64,000 nt of DNA from positions 434,001-498,000 of the forward strand of contig NZ_CP073714.1 of assembly GCF_023101145.1 (NCBI RefSeq), read 5' to 3'. A model generated the notes under the pieces. The model saw nothing but the letters and a program-made list of their open reading frames with translations. It had not been told where the DNA came from and ran no database searches. The DNA comes from Paenibacillus pabuli. GTDB lineage: Bacteria > Bacillota > Bacilli > Paenibacillales > Paenibacillaceae. A program made the translations under genes and the position numbers. Positions 15,067-24,400 of the stretch are shown in pieces (the first letter of the stretch is position 1; each line of letters begins with the position of its first letter).

Positions 15067-16899
15067 TTACACAAGTTGCTGCTGCACCGTTCGTTTCTGA
15101 ATATATCGGATGAACAGCTCGGCTAGCTCGGGATCAAACTGAGAACCGGAGCACATCTCTAGTTCCTTGATTGCTTCATCCACATTTTTTGTTTCCTGAT
15201 ACGGTCGCTCTGTCGTCATGGCGTCAAAGGAATCAATCACGGTGAGCATCCGGCACAACCGTGGAATCTCACTACCTTTTAGACCATAGGGGTAGCCTGC
15301 CCCGTCATACCGTTCATGATGCAATTCGATATAGGGAATGAGATCGGCAAAACGCTCGTTCGTCATGGCCATTTTTTTGCCCCAGGTGACATGGCCCTTG
15401 ATTGTTTCCCATTCTTCAGCGGTAAGCTTTTCTTTCTTATTCAGGATGGACCATGGAATTTCAAGTTTTCCGATATCATGAATCAGTGCACCCAGCACGA
15501 AACTCCGTTTGTTCACATTGTCGAGCTCTAGCAGCTCACTTAAATCGAGGGCGTATTTGTACACGCGTTTGGAATGTTTGAATGTGTCCATATCCTTATA
15601 TCTGAACAGGTTGAGCTGCTGCTCAATATCACGCACATCCTGTACCAGATCGATTTCATGCTCCATACCGTCATTGCTGCCGTGGCGATGTACATTGTTT
15701 TTGCCCTGTTTCTTGGCATAATACAGTGCTTTGTCGGCTTGATCCACGAGTTGTGACTTGTTGTACATATCGACCTCATACCGGGCAACACCTCCGGAAA
15801 AGGAGAGGCAACCGTGTGGAAACACTTCGACGCCTTCAAACGGTGTATCGTTCAGCTGCTTGCGCAGCTTGTTCATGAACGTATAAGCCTCGTCCAGATC
15901 CATGCCTGGCATGAGCAGGGTGAATTCTTCGCCACCATAACGAAAGGCTGTAACGGGAGTGCCTTCCGTTTTCCGACTGAGGAAATCCCCGAGAAGAGCC
16001 AGCAGGCTGTCACCCTGGAGATGACCGAAGCGGTCGTTATACTTTTTGAAATCATCAATATCGATGAGTCCCAGCGAAAGCGGGGTTCCATGGGAACGGG
16101 CGTTACCAAGCTCGCTCTCCAGCATACTTTCAAAATGACTGTGATTGAACAGACCTGTGCGCTGATCCGTATTCGCCTTTTCCTCAATACTCTGATACAT
16201 CACGAACAGCTGTTTGAACGCATGTGATAGCAGAATGCCAAGACTGAGGTAGAGCAGCAGACCGAGAACGCCGTTATGCACAACGAGAATGGTCAGCACG
16301 AGCGCCAGAATCAAAGTACATAAATAGACGAGCAGCGATTCGGTGACGAATACACGCTTCATTTGCTGCCATGCATCTTTTGTTGAGAAATAAAAGAACA
16401 GCCCGAGCGTGATCGTGTTAATGATAAAGTAGGCCGCAAGTGCTGCAAAATAGGGCAGCAGGTTATATCCATCCAGTGCTCCCGGAATGCCCCCAGTCCA
16501 TGTGAATACATAAGCTGCTCCAGCGATCATAAGGCTGTAAATGCTGAAATTGACGATGTGTTTCCACCAAGTGAGTTTGCGATCCTTGATTAACAGAATG
16601 AGGGAAACCGGAAGCAGTACAGACAGACTGAATGCACCACCAAACATGAAGATACAGGCGAGGTACACGGAAGAGTCCATGGATTGCTGATTGCCTTTGG
16701 GCGGAATTTGAAACGTGAAGTAATCCAAAATCAGCGCCGCACCGAGCATTGTGTATACCATTACCCATTCGTCAGAGGATAGATGGAGATAAGACCACTT
16801 GTTCATATACAGAAAAATACCGATGCCGGTGCAGCTAAGCAAGACGACATACATGCTGCTCCGATCTGCTTTATGGATAAGGTTACGAATAAAGTTCAT
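15067..16899 (-). CDS. membrane GGDEF + HD-GYP cyclic-di-GMP protein
   Basis: A 610-residue protein. The N-terminal ~225 residues contain about seven to eight hydrophobic helices (sensor). The GGDEF domain (about 240-400) has NTDQRTGLFNHSHFE and an intact active site FRYGGEEF; no RxxD inhibitory site is seen just upstream. The C-terminal HD-GYP domain (about 425-600) has HDIGKLEIP, GHVTWGKK and HHERYDGAGYPYGLKG, all metal/substrate motifs intact. Synthesis and breakdown of cyclic-di-GMP could thus reside in one polypeptide. A sigma-D-like promoter lies 43-70 nt upstream, linking it to motility control. Confidence 0.92.
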   Translation of the reverse strand: MNFIRNLIHKADRSSMYVVLLSCTGIGIFLYMNKWSYLHLSSDEWVMVYTMLGAALILDYFTFQIPPKGNQQSMDSSVYLACIFMFGGAFSLSVLLPVSLILLIKDRKLTWWKHIVNFSIYSLMIAGAAYVFTWTGGIPGALDGYNLLPYFAALAAYFIINTITLGLFFYFSTKDAWQQMKRVFVTESLLVYLCTLILALVLTILVVHNGVLGLLLYLSLGILLSHAFKQLFVMYQSIEEKANTDQRTGLFNHSHFESMLESELGNARSHGTPLSLGLIDIDDFKKYNDRFGHLQGDSLLALLGDFLSRKTEGTPVTAFRYGGEEFTLLMPGMDLDEAYTFMNKLRKQLNDTPFEGVEVFPHGCLSFSGGVARYEVDMYNKSQLVDQADKALYYAKKQGKNNVHRHGSNDGMEHEIDLVQDVRDIEQQLNLFRYKDMDTFKHSKRVYKYALDLSELLELDNVNKRSFVLGALIHDIGKLEIPWSILNKKEKLTAEEWETIKGHVTWGKKMAMTNERFADLIPYIELHHERYDGAGYPYGLKGSEIPRLCRMLTVIDSFDAMTTERPYQETKNVDEAIKELEMCSGSQFDPELAELFIRYIQKRTVQQQLV

Positions 16900-16941
16900 A
16901 AAAAATTCTCCTGCTTGGTTTAGTCTGCTCTTGATGTGAAT

Positions 16942-16969
16942 ATATCGGCTTGTACTATATTGATGTATA
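16942..16969 (-). promoter_or_regulatory. sigma-D-like promoter of the GGDEF/HD-GYP gene
   Basis: The minus strand carries an exact GCCGATAT (16942-16949), the sigma-D -10 consensus, with a weak TATA at -35 after 16 nt (consensus TAAA-N15). The same -10 octamer precedes the chemoreceptor gene near 59.5 kb. Confidence 0.5.
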
Positions 16970-17001
16970 ACATAACAAGTTACCTCCCAAAAATCCAGAA
17001 A

Positions 17002-17030
17002 GAAAAAACAGGCCGCTGGCAGCCTGTTTG
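17002..17030 (-). terminator. rho-independent terminator after the 34-residue peptide gene
   Basis: On the minus strand ACAGGC and GCCTGT close around TGCCAGCG, followed by a T run. It ends the DUF5317/small-peptide transcript 24 nt past the peptide stop. Confidence 0.8.
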
Positions 17031-17053
17031 TCTTGGTTGGCGAAGTATATGTA

Positions 17054-17158
17054 CTAGCCGCCCAGCTTGTATCCCGAAGTCAAAGCAACAACGACAGAAG
17101 CTACGATGATTGCGTTGATCACGAGACGAGAATATTTAATGCCTTCGAATTTTTTCAT
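17054..17158 (-). CDS. 34-residue membrane peptide coupled to the DUF5317 gene
   Basis: A tiny ORF with GGGAGG before its ATG; the ATG overlaps the stop of the DUF5317 gene (ATGA). The product starts MKKFEGIKYSRL, continues with a single hydrophobic helix (about 13-26) and ends SGYKLGG. The ribosome site, coupling and a terminator immediately after it argue that it is made. It could be a subunit or regulator of the DUF5317 membrane protein, or a signalling peptide precursor; sequence alone does not decide. Confidence 0.65.
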   Translation of the reverse strand: MKKFEGIKYSRLVINAIIVASVVVALTSGYKLGG

Positions 17159-17787
17159 GGAAAAGACCTCCCTTCCTTGGAGTCTGTCCGAATCTCTTCT
17201 GGCCTGATGGAATTCACTGGTTGCAAAGCTTCTCCGGTTCGATTCACCATCATGTACTGGATAAACAGGAATATGCCAATGTTCATGACCACATCGCCGA
17301 TGCTAATCACCTGGGTCCGCGGATAAGGGCTGGACAGCGGGATGATATCGCCCAGAAACGAGAGATGTGTGGAAGCATCCATCATATAGTGCTTCGATAC
17401 CGCTCCGCCTTCGCGCAACATGTCCACATAATAAGGACCAAGAACAGCAGAGGCTTCCACGGATACCGGCATACGCCCACCATTCACGACCATGACGATG
17501 AAGTTGAGAAAGACACCAATCCAGATCAACGTAAAACCCCTGTGATGTCGATTGAGCCAAAGAAATGCAAGACCTGTGACATAAACGGCAGCAAACAAGT
17601 ACCCGTTGATGGATGCCACCCATTCAAGCCTTTCCTGCACGAAAAAGATGAAGAACTGGGCCAGCAGTAACACTGGGAATATCCATCCGCCTCGCAGCTT
17701 GAGAGATGAAAACTGGTGGAGACCATACCGGAATCCTCCCCGGAACAGTCCAACGATCAAGCCGATCAGAATGCCGTCGTATACCAT
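17155..17787 (-). CDS. DUF5317 family integral membrane protein
   Basis: A 210-residue protein with about five hydrophobic helices (first at 5-25 with GLIVGLFRGG, then about 36-52, 62-80, 83-103, 165-182) and an internal GGRMPVS segment typical of DUF5317 proteins. No catalytic motif is apparent. It is the first gene of a two-gene transcript with the 34-residue peptide. Function is unknown; the family is mostly found in Firmicutes. Confidence 0.8.
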   Translation of the reverse strand: MVYDGILIGLIVGLFRGGFRYGLHQFSSLKLRGGWIFPVLLLAQFFIFFVQERLEWVASINGYLFAAVYVTGLAFLWLNRHHRGFTLIWIGVFLNFIVMVVNGGRMPVSVEASAVLGPYYVDMLREGGAVSKHYMMDASTHLSFLGDIIPLSSPYPRTQVISIGDVVMNIGIFLFIQYMMVNRTGEALQPVNSIRPEEIRTDSKEGRSFP

Positions 17788-17915
17788 GATTAACTCCTGT
17801 CTTACAGATATGTGTAAATGTGATTGCGTGTTTATGTACCTATGTTATTCGACCTTTTACTGGTAAATCCTTCAATGAAATTATTTATTTTCGAAGAAAT
17901 TTGCAAAAAAATAAA

Positions 17916-17974
17916 CAAAAAACCGCCTTTACGAACCAATGGGTCGAATCCATTGCAAAGTTCGGTAAAGACGG
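17916..17974 (-). terminator. rho-independent terminator of the secreted protein gene
   Basis: A long minus-strand hairpin about 50 nt after the stop at 18027: CCGTCTTTACCGAAC pairs with GTTCGTAAAGGCGG, with an inner stem CAATGG/CCATTG, followed by TTTTTT. Confidence 0.85.
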
Positions 17975-18026
17975 GGTATATTTTGTCAAAATATGAGTTT
18001 GAATTCACTTGTCACATATGTTCAGT

Positions 18027-19469
18027 TTATTCCGATTCCCCGTTCAGATAATTGAAGAACGGCTGGTCCACCCAGAAGGTGTAGCTGGAAATGTCCGCAT
18101 CAGGGGCAAGCTTGCGGAAGCCTTCCTGAATTGCTTTGGAATTCTCCTTAAGGGAGAAAGATTGTGCGTAATAGTTGCCAAGTGAAATTTTATTGTTGGC
18201 AATGACCGGATATTTCTCAAGAGCAGTAGGCGAATAATACAGCGGCTGCCACCAGGAAGCATGGATCAAGGCGGAGGTGTCATCGCTATTCTTTTTGGCA
18301 TACTTCAATATAATGTCGTTGAAGCGAGCTTTGTCCGCTGTGTTATTGAACTCGAACTGAATGTCATATTCTTTGGCGTAGGCAATGTAGTTGCCATTCT
18401 CGATCTGGGTTACTTTGTAATCTGGTGTTTCTTTGGGTTCTCCCCATTCCTTCAAATAAATGAAGGCGGATGTCTTCGGTTGGAACTGTACGTCTGCATC
18501 AATGCCTTCGCTGCGCAGCAGTCCAATCAACTGTACTGCATGTCGGATATCATCATGTCCGTAAGTTAAAGTCAGTTCATCAATGAAGTTGGAATCGAAG
18601 CGACTGTCCTTTAAATTGTAGCCCGTGACGAGATCATTCCGCAGAGCTTGATCCACAATAGTTCGAAGTTCTGGTGCTTCAATTAAATCAGCAGTGCGAT
18701 AGGCAGCGTACAATTTGGAGTAAATATCTGCGTCGCCCGAACGACCAATTTCATTTTTATATTTTCCCTGACTGGTCAACACCCGTCCAAGCAAAATGTT
18801 GGCAAAATCAGAGCTCGCTTCGCCACCCTTACGGAGAGCGGGATACAGGCTTTCCGGGATTAGACCGGTATCGATGGCAGCGGCCAGTTCCTGCGCAGCT
18901 TGTCCCTGAACGCGGGCAGGATTAATGCCCAGTTTCGCAATTGCCTTCGCTGTTTTGGTTTCAGGATATGTATAGGCCAGCTCTTTGAATCCGGCTGCTT
19001 TGACTGCAATGAAGACCGCAGCATAGGTGCTCAGTTTGTCATTGGCACGTACTTCCGTACCAGATAGGATGCCGTTGTTAGATAAAGAAACGGCAGCTTT
19101 ATACGCAGAATCATTCGAGTTCAAATCAGTAAAGGCAGGGGCCTTCACTTCACTGTCACTTGTTTTGTCGGTAGCAGCAGCCTGATCGGCATCAAGAATG
19201 GCGGCAATCGCTTTAATGAAGTCTCCCTTCCTTAGCTGCTGTGGCAATTGGATGTTGTATTTGGCCTGCAGGAATTGAGCATAATCGGCTGCACTTTCGG
19301 TATAGACAGAAGGAGCTTGTGCTACCGGTCCTTTAACTTGCTGTGAGGTGGTAGTTTGTCCGGCTGGAGTGGCCGATGCTGCGGATGCCGAAGCGGGCAA
19401 GCTGAGACTGCCGAGTGTAACCGGAGCGGCGAGCAGAGCGGCCAATGTGATCTGGGTGATTTTTTTCAA
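18027..19469 (-). CDS. secreted protein of unknown function
   Basis: A 480-residue exported protein. The signal peptide is KKITQITLAALLAAPVTLG through ASASA (about 1-30). An Ala/Gln/Thr-rich stretch follows (about 30-60), then a region with features of SLH-type repeats (PAFTDLNSNDSAYKAAVSL, ILSGTEVRANDKLSTYAAV at about 110-150), suggesting cell-wall association. The C-terminal half (about 290-470) is mixed alpha/beta with many Tyr and Trp and no family I recognise. Start is TTG after GGAGG. Monocistronic, with its own terminator. Confidence 0.75.
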   Translation of the reverse strand: MKKITQITLAALLAAPVTLGSLSLPASASAASATPAGQTTTSQQVKGPVAQAPSVYTESAADYAQFLQAKYNIQLPQQLRKGDFIKAIAAILDADQAAATDKTSDSEVKAPAFTDLNSNDSAYKAAVSLSNNGILSGTEVRANDKLSTYAAVFIAVKAAGFKELAYTYPETKTAKAIAKLGINPARVQGQAAQELAAAIDTGLIPESLYPALRKGGEASSDFANILLGRVLTSQGKYKNEIGRSGDADIYSKLYAAYRTADLIEAPELRTIVDQALRNDLVTGYNLKDSRFDSNFIDELTLTYGHDDIRHAVQLIGLLRSEGIDADVQFQPKTSAFIYLKEWGEPKETPDYKVTQIENGNYIAYAKEYDIQFEFNNTADKARFNDIILKYAKKNSDDTSALIHASWWQPLYYSPTALEKYPVIANNKISLGNYYAQSFSLKENSKAIQEGFRKLAPDADISSYTFWVDQPFFNYLNGESE

Positions 19470-19683
19470 ATGAATAGCCTCCTCAAATATATGGTTGGAA
19501 AATAAATAAGATTGCGATATAATTCTGACAAATCCTATCTGAATAGAATAATTGGATTGACTTTAGCATGGAGCAGCTCTGGATGTCAACGAAAAAAAAC
19601 CTTGGTATAATTGAGCATTTGGAGGCTTTGCGGAAGGTAAATCAGCTATTATATTCCATTTAGTGTATACGCTCAAAGATTTA

Positions 19684-19713
19684 TTGACAAGGATCGACAG
19701 TATCCGCTAGGAT
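19684..19713 (+). promoter_or_regulatory. putative sigma-A promoter of the nucleoside importer operon
   Basis: TTGACA (19684-19689) is followed after 18 nt by TAGGAT (19708-19713), 36 nt before the lipoprotein start. A partial CodY-like sequence (AATTTTCAAAATGAA, 19742-19756) overlaps the ribosome-site region; it is weak, about 10 of 15 consensus positions. Confidence 0.5.
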
Positions 19714-19748
19714 TATAAAAAAGAATTGTGAAAAGGGGAATTTTCAAA

Positions 19749-20780
19749 ATGAAAAGAGGTTTATCGTTCGTCTTATCGATCATCATGTTGGCTATATTGC
19801 TGGCGGCTTGTGGAAATTCCGGTTCCAAAGACGAACAATCGGCCCAAGGTGGCGACAGTGAGAAATCACTGCGCATGGCGCTTGTACTTCCTGAAAAAAT
19901 CGGGGTAAACCCGTTCTTCGTACAAATGGATGAAGGTTTCAAAAAAGCGGGCGAGGAATTCAAGGTAGATACCAAAACGATTGAATCCACAGACCCGGCT
20001 GCATTTGAACAAAACCTGCGTGCTGCAGTTGCTGAAAACTATGATCTGATTATTACAGCAACCTTCCAGGCAGAAGATGCATTGAAAAAAGTGGCTGCTG
20101 AAAACCCGGACAAGTCGTTTGCTATTGTGGACACAACGGTTGATCTGCCTAACGTACGCAGCGTTGGTTTCCATGAATATGAAGGTGCGTACCTGCTCGG
20201 TGCAGCTGCTGGACTGTCTACCAAAACAGACAAAGTCGGCATGATTGCTGCGATGGACGTTCCATTGATCAAGAAATATACAGAGGGCTTCAAAGCGGGT
20301 CTGGAATCGGTTAACCCGAATGCGGAATTCCTCGTAAACTACGTTGGTGGATTTAATGACCCGGCCAAAGCAAAAGAGCTTGCGCTAGTGCAATTCGGCA
20401 AAGGGGCTGACTTCATCGCTGGAGCATCTGCTGTAGGCGATCTGGGCGTGTTCGAAGCTGCGAAGGAAAAAGGCTTCTATACTTCCGGTCAGGATACAGA
20501 CCGTACCGTTGAAGATCCGGAGCATATTGTACTGTCTCAATTGAAGTCAACCGACACGGTTGCTTATCAGACAGTGAAGGATTTTGTAGAAGGAAACTTC
20601 AAAGCAGGCGCTGTGAACTACGGCTTGAAAGAAGATGGCGTAGGTTTGACGTATGTAACACGTGACAGCGAATCTCCATTGAATGCTTTTGTTGGACAAG
20701 AGGTTATCGACAAGGTTAAAGCGATCAAGGATGATATCGTGTCCGGCAAAATCGTTGTTAAAGATCCATTGCAACAATAG
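19749..20780 (+). CDS. nupN: BMP-family nucleoside-binding lipoprotein
   Basis: A 343-residue lipoprotein, substrate-binding component of a nucleoside ABC importer. A type II signal (SFVLSIIMLAILLAACGN) gives the lipid-anchored Cys22. The BMP/PnrA fold shows VLPEKIGVNPFFVQMDEGF, IITATFQAEDALKKVA, VDLPNVRSVGFHEYEGAYL, KVGMIAAMDVP and FYTSGQDTDRTV. The ATG at 19749 has AAAAGGGG ahead of it. A terminator at 20820-20848 follows, then the ATPase and two permeases, the gene order of Bacillus nupNOPQ (yufNOPQ), a guanosine importer. Confidence 0.92.
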   Translation: MKRGLSFVLSIIMLAILLAACGNSGSKDEQSAQGGDSEKSLRMALVLPEKIGVNPFFVQMDEGFKKAGEEFKVDTKTIESTDPAAFEQNLRAAVAENYDLIITATFQAEDALKKVAAENPDKSFAIVDTTVDLPNVRSVGFHEYEGAYLLGAAAGLSTKTDKVGMIAAMDVPLIKKYTEGFKAGLESVNPNAEFLVNYVGGFNDPAKAKELALVQFGKGADFIAGASAVGDLGVFEAAKEKGFYTSGQDTDRTVEDPEHIVLSQLKSTDTVAYQTVKDFVEGNFKAGAVNYGLKEDGVGLTYVTRDSESPLNAFVGQEVIDKVKAIKDDIVSGKIVVKDPLQQ

Positions 20781-20819
20781 TATTCTTTGTTCGATAGGAT
20801 TGAGTAATTGAGTTGATCA

Positions 20820-20848
20820 GCCGGCTGCCCGATCAGGCAGCCGGTTTT
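20820..20848 (+). terminator. intra-operon attenuating terminator after nupN
   Basis: CCGGCTGCC pairs perfectly with GGCAGCCGG over a 6-nt loop, then TTTT. Its place between the binding protein and the ATPase suggests partial termination giving more lipoprotein than transporter, common in such operons. Confidence 0.75.
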
Positions 20849-20884
20849 GCTGCTATTTAAGACCGAGAGGAGAGAACGCGAGAT

Positions 20885-22384
20885 ATGCTGTTGGAGATGG
20901 AGCAGATTACGAAGAAATACGGCAGCTTCACCGCTAATCGGGACATTCGTTTTAATTTGCGAGAAGGAGAGATTCATGCCCTCGTGGGTGAGAACGGAGC
21001 TGGTAAAACGACCCTGATGCGTATGTTGTATGGAATGGAGCAGCCGACATCAGGAACAATCAAAGTTCGTGGACGCGAGGTCAGCTTCGCAACTCCGTCT
21101 CAGGCCATGGCAAGCGGTATCGGCATGGTGCATCAGCATTTCATGCTGTTCCCTTCCTTTACGGTTGCCGAGAACATCGTGATTGGCCGTGAACCGTCTG
21201 CGGGAGGGGTATTTGACCGCAAACAGGCGGCGGCCCAGGTGAATGAATTGGGCAGAACGTATGGCATGCCAGTTGATCCGTGGAAAAAAGTATTTGAATG
21301 CCCTCTGGGCATGCAGCAGCGTGTTGAAATTCTCAAAGTACTGCATCAGGGCGCAGATATCATTATATTGGATGAACCATCAGCGGTACTGACACCGCTG
21401 GAAGTGAAAGAACTGCTCGCAAATATGAAGTCCCTTGCCAAGTTGGGCAAAACCTTTGTATTGATCACGCACAAGCTGCAGGAAGTCATGGATGTGGCAG
21501 ACCGGATCACGGTTCTTCGTGATGGTCAGGTGACAGGTACATTGGAAGCAAAAGACACGAATGTAGAGGAACTGTCCCGCCTGATGGTAGGACGTGAACT
21601 GGTACGCATGGACAAGCAGCCATCCGTTCCCGGAGAGGCTGTGCTTCAGGTGGAAGCGGTGAGTTTGGCAGGGGCCAAGGATCGTTCTGCACTCAACGAT
21701 ATCCATTTGGAGGTTCGTAAAGGTGAGGTCGTTGGAATTGCGGGCATTTCCGGAAATGGTCAGTCTGAACTGATTCAGATTATTGCCGGGTTACGCAAGG
21801 CAGATAGCGGTCGCGTCCTGCTGTCAGGGCAGGATACCACCGACTGGCCTGTGCGGCGTATCCGGGAGCACGGGCTTGCCCATATCCCGGAAGATCGTTA
21901 TATGTGGGGAGCGGCGAAGGATGCGAGCGTTCGCGAGAATGGACTGATGGGTCACCATCACCGGCTTCAATCCAAAGGGATCATTAAAGCGAGAGCAGCA
22001 CGAACCATGGTCGAGAACTGGATCAAGCAGTTCAGCATCAAGACCGGTTCTGCGGAAACGAAGGCACAGTTCCTTTCCGGTGGTAACTTGCAGAAGCTGA
22101 TTGCTGCACGTGAATTTGCCCAGGATACGCCGTTTCTCATTGCGGCTGAACCTACACGGGGGGTAGACATCGGAGCGATGGAGACCATCCATGCCGAATT
22201 GCTGCGCAAACGGAATGAGGGTGCAGGTATTCTGCTCGTTTCATCTGAATTGTCCGAGATTTTGCAATTATCCGATCGAATCATTGTCATGTATGAAGGC
22301 TTGATTGCCGGAGAACTGAAGGCAGATGAAGCAACAGAAGAACAGATCAGCTTGTTGATGGCAGGAGGGAAAGAGCGGATATGA
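20885..22384 (+). CDS. nupO: nucleoside ABC importer, ATPase with two ABC domains
   Basis: A 499-residue tandem ATPase. The first domain has Walker A VGENGAGKTT, signature LGMQQRVEI and Walker B IIILDEPSAVLTP; the second has the degenerate P-loop GISGNGQSE, signature LSGGNLQKL and LIAAEPTRGVDIGA. This pattern, with one intact and one altered P-loop, is typical of the sugar/nucleoside-type (RbsA, YufO) ATPases. It overlaps the following permease by 4 nt. Confidence 0.93.
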   Translation: MLLEMEQITKKYGSFTANRDIRFNLREGEIHALVGENGAGKTTLMRMLYGMEQPTSGTIKVRGREVSFATPSQAMASGIGMVHQHFMLFPSFTVAENIVIGREPSAGGVFDRKQAAAQVNELGRTYGMPVDPWKKVFECPLGMQQRVEILKVLHQGADIIILDEPSAVLTPLEVKELLANMKSLAKLGKTFVLITHKLQEVMDVADRITVLRDGQVTGTLEAKDTNVEELSRLMVGRELVRMDKQPSVPGEAVLQVEAVSLAGAKDRSALNDIHLEVRKGEVVGIAGISGNGQSELIQIIAGLRKADSGRVLLSGQDTTDWPVRRIREHGLAHIPEDRYMWGAAKDASVRENGLMGHHHRLQSKGIIKARAARTMVENWIKQFSIKTGSAETKAQFLSGGNLQKLIAAREFAQDTPFLIAAEPTRGVDIGAMETIHAELLRKRNEGAGILLVSSELSEILQLSDRIIVMYEGLIAGELKADEATEEQISLLMAGGKERI

Positions 22385-23448
22385 ATCGGGTAAAAGAAAC
22401 TCTTCGCGGACTCGTACAGCCGCTGCTTGCCGTATTCATCGGTTTGCTGGCAGGTGCTGTAGCCATTCTGGTTGTTGGCGGGTCCGTGGTGGATACGTAT
22501 GCGGAGATGTGGAAAGGGGCCTTCGGCAACTTCTACTTCTTCACCAACACATTGGCACGTTCGACGCCAATTATTCTCGCGGGACTGGGCGTAGCTCTGG
22601 CGTTCCGCGCCGGATTTTTTAACATGGGTGCTGAAGGACAGATGGTTCTCGGCGGACTTAGTGCAGCGCTGACGGCGCTCTACCTGCCGGGTCCAGGCTG
22701 GTTTGTCTGTATTGCAGCCATTGTGGCGGGGATCATTGCCGGTGGAGTTTGGTCGCTGTTTGCTGGTTGGCTTGATGCCCGCTTTGGCATGAATCTGTTA
22801 ATCACAACGCTGCTGCTTAACTATATTGCGATTTATTTTGGAGGATACATGGTATCCTATCCGTTTAAAGACCGCACGGGATCGGCGGCGATGGCCCAGA
22901 CGCCAATGATTGATCAGAGTGTCTGGCTGCCGAAGCTGTTTCAGGGCATGGGACTGCATGCCGGATTCATTATTGCCATCGTGGCGGCGATTCTTATCTA
23001 TTGGTTCACACACAAGACGGTAACAGGTTATGAGATCCGCATGTTGGGCAGCAATCCTTCGTTTGCAACGTATGGCGGCGTGCGCCGCATCCGCATGATG
23101 ATGCTGTCCATGATCATCAGCGGTGGACTTGCAGGTCTTGCGGGTGCAGGGGAAGTGTTGGGCACACAGTACCGTTTCCTTGATGGATCGTTGTCATCCG
23201 CAAGTTATGCATGGAGCGGCATTATGGCGACTTTGCTTGCCCGCTCGCATCCGCTAGGAACAGCTGTGGCGGCAATTCTGCTTGCAGCATTGCAAACAGG
23301 TGCTATGGGGATGGAACGGAATACGGATGTGCCGCTGGAAGTCGGCAGTGTCATCCAAGCAGTATTGACGTTATTTGTATCGGCTCAGATCGGATATTCA
23401 TTCCTGAAGCGGAGAAAGGAGAAAAAGTCCAATGCAACAACTGTTTGA
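22381..23448 (+). CDS. nupP: nucleoside ABC importer permease 1
   Basis: A 355-residue permease of the BPD_transp_2 type with about nine to ten hydrophobic helices. Conserved family segments include VALAFRAGFFNMGAEGQMVLGG, LITTLLLNYIAIY and LGSNPSFATYGGV, followed by GLAGLAGAGEVLG. It corresponds to YufP, overlaps nupO by 4 nt and nupQ by 17 nt, so the membrane subunits are co-translated. Confidence 0.93.
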   Translation: MNRVKETLRGLVQPLLAVFIGLLAGAVAILVVGGSVVDTYAEMWKGAFGNFYFFTNTLARSTPIILAGLGVALAFRAGFFNMGAEGQMVLGGLSAALTALYLPGPGWFVCIAAIVAGIIAGGVWSLFAGWLDARFGMNLLITTLLLNYIAIYFGGYMVSYPFKDRTGSAAMAQTPMIDQSVWLPKLFQGMGLHAGFIIAIVAAILIYWFTHKTVTGYEIRMLGSNPSFATYGGVRRIRMMMLSMIISGGLAGLAGAGEVLGTQYRFLDGSLSSASYAWSGIMATLLARSHPLGTAVAAILLAALQTGAMGMERNTDVPLEVGSVIQAVLTLFVSAQIGYSFLKRRKEKKSNATTV

Positions 23449-24355
23449 TGCAGCCATGTTTGGCTCTACTCTGCGGATTATGACGCCGATCCTGCTTGCA
23501 GCGCTCGGTGGGGCTTTATGCTCTCGTGTCGGTCTGTTCAACGTGGGTCTGGAAGGACTCGTACTGATCGGTGCTTTCTCCGCTATTGTTGGTAACTATC
23601 TGTTTGGCAATGTACTGCTGGCCGTACTATTCTCGATTGTGATTGTTATGTTGTTCTCTGCGCTATTTGCCTTTATCAGTATTAATCTGAAGGCTAACGC
23701 CATTGTAGTCGGGATCTCGCTTAACTTTCTGGCGACAGGACTGACGACTTTTGCGCTGCGTGCGATTTTTGATGTAAAAGGTGCTTACTATGACAAGGAT
23801 ATGGTGGGACTCCCCAAATGGGATATACCTCTTATTAAGGACATTCCGTGGGTAGGCGATGTCATCTCAGGTCATAGCCCGCTTGTGTATCTCGGAATTG
23901 TTATCGTGATTGCCTTACAGTTTTATCTGTTCAAAAGTGTCTCCGGTTTCCGGCTCCGCTCGGTTGGCGAAAATCCGGTAGCGGCACAGAGTATTGGCAT
24001 CAAGGTACGCGGCATTCAATATGGTGCAGTCCTGATGTGCGGTGTATTGTGCGCCTTGGCGGGTGCACAGCTGTCACTTGGTCAGGTTACGATGTTTACT
24101 GAGGGCATGACCGCAGGTCGCGGTTTCATCGCATTGGTAGCGACCATGTTGGGGCAAGCGAATCCGCTTGGCGTTATGGGGTCCAGTGTGCTGTTCGGGT
24201 TCATGGAAGCACTTAGTATCCGACTGCAGGGCTTCGCGCTGCCAACTCACTTTACCATGATGCTGCCGTATATTGTGACACTGGTGGCGATGTTCTTCTT
24301 CAAGGACCGCACCTATGCACAAGACGCACTGAAAGCGGGCGGAAGCTCGCGTTAA
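23432..24355 (+). CDS. nupQ: nucleoside ABC importer permease 2
   Basis: A 307-residue permease with about nine helices and conserved GGALCSRVGLFNVGLEGLVL, AIVVGISLNFLATG and RSVGENPVAAQSIGIK followed by LAGAQLSLG. It corresponds to YufQ and completes the importer with nupNOP. The overlap with nupP and 45-nt spacing to the molybdoenzyme gene suggest the operon continues. Confidence 0.93.
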   Translation: MQQLFDAAMFGSTLRIMTPILLAALGGALCSRVGLFNVGLEGLVLIGAFSAIVGNYLFGNVLLAVLFSIVIVMLFSALFAFISINLKANAIVVGISLNFLATGLTTFALRAIFDVKGAYYDKDMVGLPKWDIPLIKDIPWVGDVISGHSPLVYLGIVIVIALQFYLFKSVSGFRLRSVGENPVAAQSIGIKVRGIQYGAVLMCGVLCALAGAQLSLGQVTMFTEGMTAGRGFIALVATMLGQANPLGVMGSSVLFGFMEALSIRLQGFALPTHFTMMLPYIVTLVAMFFFKDRTYAQDALKAGGSSR

Positions 24356-24400
24356 TTCCTGAAGTTATGCTGGAAGCGTATAGAGAAGGAGGAATCACAC

